Origin: Pseudotabrizicola formosa
Lineage (GTDB): Bacteria > Pseudomonadota > Alphaproteobacteria > Rhodobacterales > Rhodobacteraceae
Reading direction: 5' to 3'
Length of the DNA stretch: 64,000 nucleotides
NCBI RefSeq assembly: GCF_002900965.1
Contig: NZ_PJOM01000001.1
Coordinates: 62,001-126,000 of the forward strand
Shown here: piece after piece, positions 46,847 to 57,100 of the stretch
Numbering within the stretch: position 1 is the stretch's first letter
Layout of the letters: every line of letters starts with the position of its first letter
Notes under the pieces: generated by a model
The model's database searches: none
Seen by the model: only the letters and a program-made list of their open reading frames with translations
What the model was told of the DNA's origin: nothing
Program-made: the position numbers and the translations under genes

Positions 46847-47370
46847 TCTGTTTCCTTTGTCAGGTCATCGCCTGACCCGTCTATAATGCTGGCCCGGACT
46901 TGAACGGCTTTTGACCGTCATGCGGCGTCGCGCTAAATTAGGAGAACTCGTGTACTCGTAAAGAACATCGATATGTCAGGCATAGAGGCAATTACGGTGG
47001 CCTATGTCTTCAACGCTGAACAAACACATGAAAGAGCGACTCTTGCGCCGGAGATGCCTGCCGGAGCGGGCAGGTTGCCTTTGGGTAGAATCGCCTGAAA
47101 TGAGGCTGCGATCAAGCTGCATTTCCGGAACCGCGCCGCCGATCTCTGACAGAACCCGTCGGGACAGTCTGACCGCAACTGTCATGCTTGGGCCAGGGTG
47201 GAACAGGAAGCGAAGTTTTTGTAATGCCGGGTAAAAAAGGCACTTGCTCCTCCGGCCAATTCCCGCGACTCTTCCCAAAGTTGATAATGCGTTGCCGGAA
47301 GGGTGCCTTGTGATGCCTGGATGTTCAGTTTGGCCGGCAGGGCTCTTAGGAACCAAAGGGGCGACATGCG
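46847..47370. other. 524-bp gap without a recognisable gene
   Basis: Several short open frames exist on both strands (for example a 76-codon plus-strand frame from 47004 and a minus-strand frame covering 46976-47183), but none has a ribosome site plus recognisable protein features. AGGAG near 46941-46945 is followed by only a three-codon frame. The sequence may hold promoters for the divergent kinase and Hpt genes, or remnants of a lost gene. Confidence 0.5.
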
Positions 47371-47697
47371 ATGATTGATTGGCAAGTTGCAAACGATCTC
47401 AAGCAAGCCATCGGTACAGACGTGTTTGATGAGGTGATCGAAGTTTTTTTTACAGAAGCGGATGGCACCCTGACGCGGATGATGGCCGCAACAACGGCTG
47501 ACGACATGAAAAGCGAGTTGCATTTCATGAAGGGCAGCGCGCTGAACCTGGGGTTCCGAGAGGTTGCACAGCTGTGTCAGACGCTTGAGCATCGGGCTGA
47601 AGCAGGTGATACCGATCTGCCGCTATCGCAGGTGCAGACCATCTATGCCGCGTCTCGGGAAGAGTTTTCTCTGCGCCGCGCCGAGATGCTTGGCTAA
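47371..47697 (+). CDS. stand-alone Hpt (histidine phosphotransfer) protein
   Basis: A 108-residue, all-helical protein with the Hpt motif HFMKGSALNLGF, giving phospho-acceptor His51 and the usual Lys54-Gly55-Ser56. It lacks kinase and receiver domains. Stand-alone Hpt proteins relay phosphate from hybrid-kinase receivers to response regulators. Two hybrid kinases without Hpt are in this window (1216-2751 and 44972-46846), and the second is the near neighbour, divergently placed, so it is the first candidate partner. No response regulator is nearby. Confidence 0.9.
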   Translation: MIDWQVANDLKQAIGTDVFDEVIEVFFTEADGTLTRMMAATTADDMKSELHFMKGSALNLGFREVAQLCQTLEHRAEAGDTDLPLSQVQTIYAASREEFSLRRAEMLG

Positions 47698-47764
47698 GGC
47701 CAAGGTGCGTGTCTTGCGGGCAAGACAATGGCCTTTTTTGCGGTGATAATCCGATGGCCGGTCG

Positions 47765-48121
47765 TCACGGTGCACAGGGGGCGATGCGGATAGGGTCAGC
47801 CGAAAGCGCGCCAAGCGTATGGCAGATGGCTCCGTCGCAAAGCCGCCAACCGGCACCGGTGCTGCCAGAAGCGGCCAGATGCAGGGAAGACACCTCGGTT
47901 CCGGGCGACCAGACCCACCAGCCGTCTTGCTGCACTGCCCCGGGCCCCGGTTCCATCCCCGCGCCAGAGCCTTTGATGCGGGCCTGAACAAGGCGCAGGC
48001 CATGCGGGCGAAGCTCCCATGCCTCGACCCATTCGGTCTTTTCGACCGAATGGGTCCAGTGCAAAGAAAAGCCCGGGCCTGACAGGGAAAGCACCAGTGC
48101 CCCGGCCATCAGGCAGGTCAC
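47765..48121 (-). CDS. DUF1850 domain protein, TRAP-transporter associated
   Basis: A 118-residue protein starting at GTG (48121), overlapping the permease stop as GTGA. After a hydrophobic signal-like N-terminus (about 3-18) comes the DUF1850 pattern FSLHWTHSVEKTEWVEAWEL, GSGAGMEPGPGAV and a C-terminal CDGAICHTLG. DUF1850 genes accompany TAXI-type TRAP permeases; the function is not established. It is the third gene of the transporter operon. Confidence 0.85.
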   Translation of the reverse strand: MTCLMAGALVLSLSGPGFSLHWTHSVEKTEWVEAWELRPHGLRLVQARIKGSGAGMEPGPGAVQQDGWWVWSPGTEVSSLHLAASGSTGAGWRLCDGAICHTLGALSADPIRIAPCAP

Positions 48122-50208
48122 GCGGTGGCCTTCCGGCGCAGCAGAAGAATATGCTGGACGGCAAAGGCCAGCACCAGCGCGAAGCCTACGCCATCGGTTG
48201 CAGGCAGCGCCACCACAAGCGCCCCTGCGGCAACCATTGCCAGCGCGCGCTGCCACAGCAGCAACGGTGTCCCAAACCAGCCGATCACCGCGATGCCCCA
48301 CAAGCCAATGGCCAGAACGGTCTTGGTGACCACATAGATCACCGCCGGGACAAAGCCGATGGCACCAGCCAGCGATCCGCCGTTCTGAAGCATCAGCGCC
48401 GGGGTATAGACAGCCATGAACGGGATCACGAACCCCGCCGCTGCAATCTTCACCGCCTGGATCGAGATGGTCAGGCCACGCTCTTTGGCAATCGGCGCGG
48501 CCGCAAAGCAGGCCAGCGCCACGGGCGGCGTCAGATCGGCAAGGATGCCGAAGTAGAACACGAACATATGGCTGACGATCAGCGGCACGCCCAGTTCCAG
48601 CAGGGCAGGGCCGGCGATCGAAGAGGTGATGATGTAATTCGGGATGGTGGGAATCCCCATGCCCAGCACGATGCAGGTGATCATGGTCAGCACAAGGCTC
48701 AGGAACAGGCTGCTTTCCCCCACGCCAACGATGAACTGGCCAAAGGTATTGGCCGCCCCGGTCAGTGTCATGGTGCCGATGATGATGCCGACCAGCGCGC
48801 AGGCAATGCCCACAGGCAGGGCGGTCTTCGCGCCATCGGCCAAGGCGTCGCGGCAGATGATCAACGTCTCGCGCCCACCTTTGGACAAGGCATTGACCGC
48901 GATCAGGGCGGCAACCACGCCGGCCACCACCCAGATGCCCCATTGCAGAAAGGCTCCGGCGGCAAAGCCAAGCCCGATCCAGAACATCATCCGGATCACC
49001 CCCGCAGGTAGGCCAAGCGCCACGCTGGCCCCAAGGATCAGCATCAGTGTCAGGCCAAGCCCCACGGTGCCGGCGAACAGCGGCGTGTAGCCGGAGAACA
49101 GCAGCCAGACCAGCACGGCCAGTGGCAGGATCAGGTGCCAGCCTGCCTTGAGCGCGGCGATCGGCGAGGGCAGCTCTGCCTTTGACAGCCCGCGCAGGTT
49201 CAGCCGCCCGGCCTCCAGATGCACCATCCAGAAGGCGGCGGCGAAATACAGGATAGCGGGGATAATGGCGGCGCGAACCACCTCGATATAGGCGACGCCC
49301 AGCGTTTCGGCCATGATGAAGGCCACCGCCCCCATCACCGGCGGCATGATCTGCCCGCCCATGCTGGCCGTGGCCTCGACCCCGCCGGCGAATGCCGGGC
49401 GGTAGCCAAAGCGCTTCATCAGCGGAATGGTGAACTGGCCGGTGGTGACCACATTGGCCACGCCCGACCCGGAAATCGTGCCCATCAGGCCTGATGACAG
49501 AACCGAAACCTTGGCCGCCCCGCCCATCTTGTGCCCGACCAGGCCCAGCGAGACATCGGTGAACAGCTTGATCATCCCGGCCTTTTCCAGAAAGGCCCCG
49601 AACAGGATGAACAGGAAGATGAAGGTCGACGACACATAGGTCGGAATGCCGTAGATGCCTTCGGTGCCGAAAGCCATATGCTCGACCACTTGGGCGAAAT
49701 CATAGCCGCGATGGTTCAGGGGCGAGGGCAGATATTCCCCGAACAGACAATAGGCCAGAAATGTGCCTGCGATGACCGGCAAGGCAAGGCCCATCATCGC
49801 CCAGGCCGCGCCGAACACGGTGGCGAGGGCAATGACGCCCACCACAATATCCAGCGGCAGCGGATCTCCGGCGCGCATCAGCAGCGGCACATATTCCCAC
49901 CATTGGTAGACTGCGACCGCCACCGACAGGCCTGCCAGACCCCATGCGATCAACCGCACCACCGGCCCGGCGCCCCGCATCAGCGCCAGCAGCGGAAAGC
50001 CCAGCAGCAGCAAAAAGCCGACGTGAAAGGCGCGGGTGATCTGGCTGGCGAAATCCACCAGATGCGCCGCCGTCAGGATCTGGAACACCGAAAAGGCAAT
50101 CGCAATCCAGAACAGGGCGCGGCCTTCCCAGCCCGGAGGAAATCCTGCGGCCAGCGGATCATGCGGATTGTGCGCCTCTACCACGGCGTCGGCTTTGTCT
50201 TTGGTCAT
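48118..50208 (-). CDS. TAXI-type TRAP transporter, fused small and large permease (4TM/12TM)
   Basis: A 696-residue membrane protein with a short N-terminal four-helix part (about 25-125) fused to the large DctM-like channel. Characteristic blocks include FLEKAGMIKLFTDVSLGLVG, GSGVANVVTTGQFTIPLMKR, FAGGVEATASMGGQIMPPVMGAVAF (in part) and GMGIPTIPNYIITSSIAGPA. It moves organic acids or similar solutes with a sodium gradient, receiving substrate from the binding protein encoded just upstream. The substrate cannot be inferred. Confidence 0.94.
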   Translation of the reverse strand: MTKDKADAVVEAHNPHDPLAAGFPPGWEGRALFWIAIAFSVFQILTAAHLVDFASQITRAFHVGFLLLLGFPLLALMRGAGPVVRLIAWGLAGLSVAVAVYQWWEYVPLLMRAGDPLPLDIVVGVIALATVFGAAWAMMGLALPVIAGTFLAYCLFGEYLPSPLNHRGYDFAQVVEHMAFGTEGIYGIPTYVSSTFIFLFILFGAFLEKAGMIKLFTDVSLGLVGHKMGGAAKVSVLSSGLMGTISGSGVANVVTTGQFTIPLMKRFGYRPAFAGGVEATASMGGQIMPPVMGAVAFIMAETLGVAYIEVVRAAIIPAILYFAAAFWMVHLEAGRLNLRGLSKAELPSPIAALKAGWHLILPLAVLVWLLFSGYTPLFAGTVGLGLTLMLILGASVALGLPAGVIRMMFWIGLGFAAGAFLQWGIWVVAGVVAALIAVNALSKGGRETLIICRDALADGAKTALPVGIACALVGIIIGTMTLTGAANTFGQFIVGVGESSLFLSLVLTMITCIVLGMGIPTIPNYIITSSIAGPALLELGVPLIVSHMFVFYFGILADLTPPVALACFAAAPIAKERGLTISIQAVKIAAAGFVIPFMAVYTPALMLQNGGSLAGAIGFVPAVIYVVTKTVLAIGLWGIAVIGWFGTPLLLWQRALAMVAAGALVVALPATDGVGFALVLAFAVQHILLLRRKATA

Positions 50209-50272
50209 GCTGGCCCTCCCCGGCCCGATGCAGGCGGGCTGTGCAGCCCGCCTGTTCCCCTCTTGACGCGGG

Positions 50273-51232
50273 TTACTGGATCAAACCTGCTTCGCGGTAA
50301 TAGCGTTCTGCCCCCGGATGCAGCGGCACCGGCATACCATCCAGCGCGGTTTCAAGCGTGATCGCCGTCGCTGCCTGATGCGCTGCCGCAAGCGCCGGCA
50401 GGTTTTCAAACAACAGCTTGGTCATCTGATAGGCGGTTTCGTCATCCACCCCGTCATGGGTCAGGAAGAAATTGCCGACCGCAAGGGTCTGAACATCTTC
50501 AGTCTGCCCTTCATAGGTACCGGCCGGAATCATGGCCGACAGGTAGGGCGCGCCCAGCGTTTCAGCCACTTCTGCCGGGACCGAGACGATGGTGGTGTTG
50601 ACCGACGTGGCCAGATCCTTCAACGAAGACACGCCCAGGCCGGCCGATTGCAAAGTGGCATCCAGCTGACGATTTTTCATCAACTCGACCGATTCCGCAA
50701 AAGGCAGGTATTCGGTCTTGCTCAGATCGTCATAGCTCATCCCCAGCGCGCCAAGGATGGCGCGGGCATTCAGTTCAGTCCCCGATTTCGCCGCACCCAC
50801 CGACAGGGATTTGCCCTTGAGATCGGCAACCGTGACAACGCCGCTGTCACCGTTTGCCGCGATCTGGATATAGTTCGGATAGGCCGCAGCAATGCCGCGC
50901 AGCTTGTCCAGCGGGGCGTTGAAACCCGCATCGGCATTGCCTTCCCAGGCCAGTTTCACTGAATCGCCCAGAGCAATGGCAAACTCGCCCTTGCCCTGCT
51001 GCAGCAGGTTCAGGTTTTCTACGCTGGCCTTGGTGGCCTGCACCTGGGTCCGCGCCCCTTCGATACCATCAGCATAGATTTTCGACAGGCCCACACCGAT
51101 CGGATAATACACCCCCGACGTACCGCCGGTCAGGATATTGATGAACTGTTCGGCCTGTGCCGAAACCGGCAGAACGGTCAGCGCCGTGCAGGCGACAAGC
51201 GCGCGAAAGCCGCGCGTCATGGAAATGGTCAT
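50273..51232 (-). CDS. TAXI family TRAP transporter substrate-binding protein
   Basis: A 319-residue periplasmic protein with signal peptide (ending VSAQAEQF) and the TAXI motif region INILTGGTSGVYYPIGVGLS, where GGTSGVYYP matches the family pattern T-A-x-I/GGTxGxYY. The two-lobed fold continues with LKGKSLSVGAAKSGTELNAR. It leads the transporter operon (binding protein, fused permease, DUF1850). The ligand is unknown; TAXI proteins bind glutamate, C4-diacids or other acids in studied cases. Confidence 0.94.
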   Translation of the reverse strand: MTISMTRGFRALVACTALTVLPVSAQAEQFINILTGGTSGVYYPIGVGLSKIYADGIEGARTQVQATKASVENLNLLQQGKGEFAIALGDSVKLAWEGNADAGFNAPLDKLRGIAAAYPNYIQIAANGDSGVVTVADLKGKSLSVGAAKSGTELNARAILGALGMSYDDLSKTEYLPFAESVELMKNRQLDATLQSAGLGVSSLKDLATSVNTTIVSVPAEVAETLGAPYLSAMIPAGTYEGQTEDVQTLAVGNFFLTHDGVDDETAYQMTKLLFENLPALAAAHQAATAITLETALDGMPVPLHPGAERYYREAGLIQ

Positions 51233-51489
51233 GTGATCCTCCTCTGATCCGGACAGGGTTGGCCTGCCCCTCCTTTTCCCTACTCCTCAGCGGGATGACA
51301 TACATTGGCGCATAAGTGCCGCAGAACGAAAGGGGTTTTTGACAGTGGCCTCCTGTGCCTTGAGGTGATCCGTCATCCCGTTTTGCGTGGAACGCTGCCA
51401 AGGCAGGCAGGTTGCGGCACAGACAAAGCGGACAGCGCCCCTGCGTCAGGCTGCCCCAGACTCTATCATGGACTTTCCTTGCAGGCCTT

Positions 51490-51504
51490 GTTCTGCCAAT
51501 GTTC
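51490..51504 (+). promoter_or_regulatory. LexA (SOS) box
   Basis: GTTC-N7-GTTC (GTTC at 51490-51493 and 51501-51504) is an exact match to the alphaproteobacterial LexA direct repeat. It lies 39 bp before the SRAP gene and overlaps a possible -35 element TTGTTC (51488-51493), so bound LexA would block transcription of the whole SRAP-imuA-imuB-dnaE2 run. Confidence 0.85.
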
Positions 51505-51542
51505 CAAGGATTAACCCTTCACCATGAGTCTGTAGCGCGCCC

Positions 51543-52223
51543 ATGTGCAACCTGTATTCCCAGACCAAAAGCCAGGATGCGATGCGCCATGTCTTTGATG
51601 ACATGCTGCAAGAAAGTGAGTCGGTTGAAGATGCGACAGGCAACCTGCCATCGATGCCCGGAATCTACCCTGACTATGCCGCGCCGATTCTCCGGCACCG
51701 GCCCGGCGGCGGATGGCAGATGGCTTTGGCGCGCTGGGGCATGCCCACGCCGCAGGTGTTTCTGGCGGGCAAGCGCACAGATCCGGGTGTGACCAACATC
51801 CGCAACACCGCATCACCGCACTGGAAGCGCTGGCTGGCCCCGGCGCACCGCTGCCTTGTGCCCTTCACCAGCTTTTCCGAAATCGACAGCCGCTCCGGTG
51901 CCCCGCGCAACCATCCGGTCTGGTTCGCGCTTGGCGCAGATCGCCCGCAGGGGTTCTTTGCAGGGATCCGCACCGAATGGACCTCGGTCCGCAAGCTGAA
52001 AGAGGGGGAGGTGACGGCGGAGCTGTTCGGCTTTCTGACCTGTGATCCGAATGCCGAGGTGCAGGCGGTTCACCCAAAGGCGATGCCGGTGATCCTGACC
52101 ACGCCGGAAGAGTGGCGGATTTGGCTGACAGCCCCTGTGGCGCAGGCGCTGACCCTGCAACGGCCCTTGCCTGACGGGATGTTGCAGATTGTCGCCGAAG
52201 GGGGGCGTCAGGATGCGGCCTGA
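51543..52223 (+). CDS. SRAP/HMCES family abasic-site processing protein (YedK-like)
   Basis: A 226-residue SOS response-associated peptidase-type protein. The start is fixed by chemistry: Cys2 directly after Met is the residue that crosslinks abasic sites in single-stranded DNA. The other active-site positions are Asn85 in NIRN, Glu113 in PFTSFSEID and His177 in VHPKAMPVIL. It shields abasic sites in ssDNA. It is the first gene after the LexA box, and its end overlaps the imuA start by 11 bp, tying it to the mutasome genes. Confidence 0.93.
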   Translation: MCNLYSQTKSQDAMRHVFDDMLQESESVEDATGNLPSMPGIYPDYAAPILRHRPGGGWQMALARWGMPTPQVFLAGKRTDPGVTNIRNTASPHWKRWLAPAHRCLVPFTSFSEIDSRSGAPRNHPVWFALGADRPQGFFAGIRTEWTSVRKLKEGEVTAELFGFLTCDPNAEVQAVHPKAMPVILTTPEEWRIWLTAPVAQALTLQRPLPDGMLQIVAEGGRQDAA

Positions 52224-52800
52224 ACCCGCCCCCTCCGACCCTTTCGATCTGCGCAAAGCCCGCGTGCACGAGGCCGAAGGCCGGGGTCGCCGCGCCTTTG
52301 CCCTGCTGCAGGCGGCGCGGCATCTGGGGCCGCTGGTCTGGATTCTGCCCGGCCATGTGCCCGAAGTGCCCATGCTGCGCGGCCTGCCGCAGGGGGTGGG
52401 CGACCGGCTGCACCTGTTGCGACCTGCAAGTGAGGCCGATCTTTTGTGGTGCATGGAAGAATCGCTGCGCGCCGCCCCGGTTGGTCTGGTGATTGCCGAG
52501 CCGGAAAAGCCACTCTCGCTGACGGCAGGTCGGCGGTTGCAGCTGGCGGCAGAAAAGGGCCGCACCACTGGCCTTGTGCTGATCCGTCAGGATGCGGGCA
52601 GCCCGGCAACCGAAACCCGCTGGCACTGCGAAGCGATGGCAGGCCCGGTTGCGGACTCGACTCTTCATGACTGGAGTCTTAAAAAGAACAAAAAGGGAAC
52701 ACTTGGGCATTGGGTTGTAAACTGGGATGGCACGTCGGCTGCTTTCACTCTGGTTCCCAAGGTTGGCGAGCGACGTCAGCCTGCGGAACCGGCCTATTGA
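52213..52800 (+). CDS. imuA: ImuA, mutasome accessory protein
   Basis: A 195-residue RecA-like protein of the ImuA branch with LRKARVHEAEGRGRRAFALL, HLGPLVWILPGHVPEVPML and the C-terminal GTLGHWVVNWDG. No Walker A is evident. ImuA acts with ImuB and DnaE2 in SOS translesion synthesis, as shown in Caulobacter. The ATG at 52213 is chosen for family fit. It overlaps the end of the SRAP gene by 11 bp and the beginning of imuB by 74 bp, an unusually long overlap. Confidence 0.88.
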   Translation: MRPEPAPSDPFDLRKARVHEAEGRGRRAFALLQAARHLGPLVWILPGHVPEVPMLRGLPQGVGDRLHLLRPASEADLLWCMEESLRAAPVGLVIAEPEKPLSLTAGRRLQLAAEKGRTTGLVLIRQDAGSPATETRWHCEAMAGPVADSTLHDWSLKKNKKGTLGHWVVNWDGTSAAFTLVPKVGERRQPAEPAY

Positions 52801-54199
52801 AGGCCCCTTTGCCCTGACCCTGCGGTCAGGCAATTCCGATCATCTGCATTGCCTGAACGCGGCGGCAGATCAGCGTGGGCTGCATCGCGGCATGCCGCTG
52901 GCCGATGCCCGCGCAATCTGCCCGGATCTGTCCACCCGCCCCGCTGATCTTGCCCGCGAAGGGGCGGCGCTGGCCAGCCTGCGGCGCTGGGCCAGCCGTT
53001 ATGCGCCTATGGTCGCCAGTGATGGCACCGATGGGCTCATCGCCGATATCACCGGGGTCGCACATCTGTTTGGCGGCGAGGGTGATCTGCGCGCCGATCT
53101 GCACGCCCGGCTGGCCCGCGCAGGGTTGCAGGCCAGCAGTGCCATTGCGGGCACGCGCGGTGGCGCCCATGCGCTGGCCCGCCATGGCGGCGGCATCATT
53201 GCCGACGGTGCGCTGGCGCAGGGTCTGGGCGGGTTGCCGGTCTCGGCCCTGCGCATCGATCATGACACTGCCGAAGCGCTTGCGCGTGTCGGTCTGGCGC
53301 GCATCGCCGATCTGGCCCATCTGCCGCGCGCGCCGCTGGCCCGTCGCTTTGGCGCTGGGCTTGTCCTGCGGCTGGATCAGGCGCTGGGCGTGCAGGCCGA
53401 ACCGGTGGCGGCCGAACCGGATATGCCGCATTTCGGGGTACGGATGACCCTGCCAGATCCGATCGGCCTGCAATCTGATGTCATGGCGGGCCTGTCCCGC
53501 CTGCTGGACCGGCTTTGTGCCAAGCTCGCCCTGCACCGGATGGGCGCGCGGCGGGTGCGGCTGGAACTGCGCCGGGTGGATCGCGGCACGGTACAGGTGG
53601 AGATCGGTCTGGCGCGGCCCATGCGCGACCCCGCCCGCATTGCCGCGCTGTTTGCCAAGGGCGTGGACGAGATTGATGCAGGGTTCGGCATCGACGCCCT
53701 GCGCCTGACTGCGCCGGTGACAGAGCCGCTGGCCCCGGAACAGATCGGGGGTGGCCCCGATGCCCGGCAGCAGGATGCGCTGGCGGATTTCCTGTCCTCC
53801 ACCGGCAATCGCATCGGCTTTGATCGGGTGCTGCGGCTGTTGCCCGCCGAAAGCCTGATTCCCGAACGCAGCTTCCTTCTCGCCCCCGCTGCCTATTCCG
53901 CGCCGGAGCCGGGCTCGCTCCGCCACGGCCCCGCCCGCCCGGCCCTGATCTTTCCACCCGAACCGGTAGAGGCTGCCTCCGGCTCCCCCCCCACCAGTTT
54001 CCGCTGGCGTCGCATGCGCTTTACCACGCTGCGCGCGCAGGGGCCGGAACGGATTGCGCCGGAATGGTGGTTCGATGACCCCGCCTGGCGCAGCGGCATG
54101 CGTGACTACTGGCGGGTCGAGACCCGCGAAGGTCCGCGCCTGTGGTTGTTCCACACCCCACAATCCCCGGAATGGCGCATTCAGGGAGAATTCCCCTGA
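52727..54199 (+). CDS. imuB: ImuB, catalytically inactive Y-family polymerase homologue
   Basis: A 490-residue Y-family protein. The N-terminal segment reads RLLSLWFPRLASDVSLR; the position of the metal-binding aspartates of true Y-family polymerases is occupied by non-acidic residues, as expected for ImuB, which is a hub rather than a polymerase. Little-finger-like sequence follows (about 240-350). ImuB bridges the beta clamp, ImuA and DnaE2. I did not find an obvious QLxLF-type clamp motif by eye. Its stop overlaps the dnaE2 start (TGATG). Confidence 0.92.
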   Translation: MARRLLSLWFPRLASDVSLRNRPIEGPFALTLRSGNSDHLHCLNAAADQRGLHRGMPLADARAICPDLSTRPADLAREGAALASLRRWASRYAPMVASDGTDGLIADITGVAHLFGGEGDLRADLHARLARAGLQASSAIAGTRGGAHALARHGGGIIADGALAQGLGGLPVSALRIDHDTAEALARVGLARIADLAHLPRAPLARRFGAGLVLRLDQALGVQAEPVAAEPDMPHFGVRMTLPDPIGLQSDVMAGLSRLLDRLCAKLALHRMGARRVRLELRRVDRGTVQVEIGLARPMRDPARIAALFAKGVDEIDAGFGIDALRLTAPVTEPLAPEQIGGGPDARQQDALADFLSSTGNRIGFDRVLRLLPAESLIPERSFLLAPAAYSAPEPGSLRHGPARPALIFPPEPVEAASGSPPTSFRWRRMRFTTLRAQGPERIAPEWWFDDPAWRSGMRDYWRVETREGPRLWLFHTPQSPEWRIQGEFP

Positions 54200-57100
54200 T
54201 GCCTCCTCCTCTTGACAAGATCAGGCCTGAAGACAGGCAGGACAAAGCTTTGCTGCTGTCTGCAAAGGGGCCACCGGCCTATGCCGAACTCTATGTCACC
54301 TCGAACTTCACCTTCCTGACCGGGGCGTCGCATCCCGAAGAACTGGTAACCCGGGCAGCCGAACTGGGCCTGACCGCCATCGCGATCACCGACCGCAATT
54401 CGGTCGCAGGCGTGGTGCGGGCGTTTTCTGCGCTCAAGGAACTGACGCGCCTGCGTGAGGAGGCGCTGGCCACCGATCACGCAGCACAAGACGGGCCCAG
54501 CATCCGGTCGCAGCATGTCACCGACCATTCCAGCCGCCAGACCGTGCCGCATTGCACCGGGGCCACCGCCGCGCCTGTTTTGCCAGACACACCGCTGCCC
54601 CGGCTGATCCCCGGCGCGCGGCTGGTGCTGACCGATTCTCCTGTCGAATGGCTGGCCTTGCCGACCGATATTTCGGCGTGGTCACGGCTGACCCGGCTGC
54701 TGTCCGTCGGAAAACGTCGCGCGCCCAAAGGTGACTGCCACCTGACGCAGGCCGATCTTGTGGCCTGGGGCAGGGGGATGATCCTGATCGCCCTGCCGCC
54801 CGATCCGCTGGAGGATCGGGCGTTGAAAACCACCCATGCCGCGCTGCTTGCCATCGCCCGTGCCTTTCCCGGACAGTGTTTTCTGGGGGCCACGCCACAG
54901 TATGACGGTCGCGATCAGGCCCGGCTGGACCGTCTGGCGGCAACGGCGCAGCAGACCAACCTGTCGATGGTGGCCTTGGGCGGTGTGCTGATGCACCGCG
55001 CCGCGCGCCGCCCCTTGGCCGATGTGCTGACCTGCCTGCGCATCGGCTGTACCATCGACGCCATCGGGCAGCACCGCCTGCCCAATGCCGAACGCCGCCT
55101 GAAATCGGGGGACGAGATGGCGCGGCTGTTCCACCGCTATCCTGCCGCCCTGCGCCGCACGGTGGAAATTGCCAATGCCTGCGCCTTCCGCCTGGACGAG
55201 TTGCGCTATCAATACCCCGATGAGGCGCTGAACGGCGAACCGGCCCAGGCCCGGCTGGAGCGTCTGGCCCGCAACGGTCTGCTCTGGCGCTACCCGGATG
55301 GGGCTTCGCCCAAGATCGTCGCCCGGGTGGAAAAGGAACTGGCCCTGATCCGCGACGTGGACTATGCGCCCTATTTCCTGACCGTGCATGACATCGTGGC
55401 CTTTGCGCGGTCGCGCGGCATCCTGTGTCAGGGGCGCGGGTCGGCAGCCAATTCGGTGGTGTGCTACCTTTTGGGCATCACTGAAGTGCCGCCTGAGTCC
55501 ATCACCCTGATCTTTGAACGGTTCATCTCGAAAGAACGCGGCGAGCCGCCGGACATCGACGTTGATTTCGAGCATGAACGCCGCGAAGAGGTGATCCAGT
55601 GGATCTATGAGCGTTATGGCCGCGAACGTGCAGGCCTGACCGCCACCGTGATCCATTTCCGCTCCCGCGCCGCCATCCGCGAGGTGGGCAAGGTGATGGG
55701 CTTGTCACAGGACGTGGTCGCCCGCCTGTCGGGCCAGATCTGGGGCTGGTCGTCCTCCGCCCCGGGGCAGGACCGGATGCGCGACGCAGGCCTTGATCCG
55801 ACCGACCGGCGCATGATGCTGACCACCCGGCTGATTGCCGAGATCATCGGCTTCCCGCGTCACCTTAGCCAGCATGTCGGCGGCTTTGTCATCACCCAAG
55901 GCCGGCTGGACGAGCTGTGCCCCATCGAGAATGCCGCGATGGATGACCGCACCATCATCGAATGGGACAAGGATGATATCGACGCCTTGGGCCTCTTGAA
56001 GGTGGATATTCTGGCGCTGGGGATGCTCACCTGCATCCGAAAGGCGTTCGGCCTGCTGCGGGATCATCGTGGGCTGAGTCTGACGCTGGCCAATACCCCC
56101 GCCGAAGACCCGGCGGTCTATGACATGCTGTGCCGTGCCGATGCCATCGGCGTGTTTCAGGTGGAAAGCCGGGCGCAGCTGAACTTCCTGCCCCGGATGC
56201 GCCCGCGCGAATTCTACGATCTGGTCTGTGAAGTCGCCATCGTCCGACCCGGCCCGATCCAAGGCGGCATGGTGCACCCGTTCATCAACCGCCGTCAGGG
56301 CCGCGAGGCGGTGGAAGACCTTGGCCCTGCCATGATGGAGGTGCTGGGCCGCACCTATGGCGTGCCGCTGTTTCAGGAACAGGCAATGCAGATCGCCGTG
56401 GTGGCGGCGGGGTTTACCCCGTCCGAAGCCGACCGCCTGCGCCGCAGCCTTGCCACCTTCAAACGCATGGGCACCATCGGGTCGTTCCGCGACCGGTTCG
56501 TGTCGGGCATGCTGGAACGCGGCTATGACGCCGATTTCGCGCTGCGCTGTTTTGCGCAGATCGAAGGCTTCGGCAGCTATGGCTTTCCCGAAAGCCATGC
56601 CGCCAGCTTTGCACGGCTGGTCTATATCTCGGCCTGGCTGAAATGCCATCATCAGGCGGTGTTCACCTGTGCCCTGCTGAACTCTCAGCCGATGGGGTTC
56701 TATGCCCCCGCCCAGCTGGTGGGCGATGCGCGCGATTGCGGGGTGGAGGTGCGGCCGGTCTCGGTCAACCATTCCCACTGGGACTGCACGCTGGAACATC
56801 GCGCCGATGGCGCACTTGCCCTGCGGCTGGGGTTCCGGCAGATCAAGGGGATGCGCGAAGAGGATGCCGACTGGATCAGTGCGGCGCGCGGCAATGGCTA
56901 TCCCGATGTCGAAAGCCTGTGGCGGCGGGCAGGCGTGCAACCAGCCACGCTCGAACGGCTGGCCGAAGGCGATGCCTTCGCCGCGCTTGGCCTGTCGCGC
57001 CGTGATGCGCTCTGGGCTGCCAAGGCCCTGCGTGCCCCCGCGCCGCTGCCGCTGTTCGGCCCGGATGGTGAGGGCGGGGTGGAGCCTGCGGTCACCCTGC

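Noticed and set aside
46973-47098. 41-codon frame starting MSGIEAITVAYVF
   Set aside because: No ribosome binding site at its ATG and no recognisable features; not supported as a gene.
47765-48943. 392-codon minus-strand frame from 48943 as one protein
   Set aside because: Its first two thirds run out of frame through the TRAP permease gene; only the last 118 codons from GTG 48121 form the DUF1850 protein.
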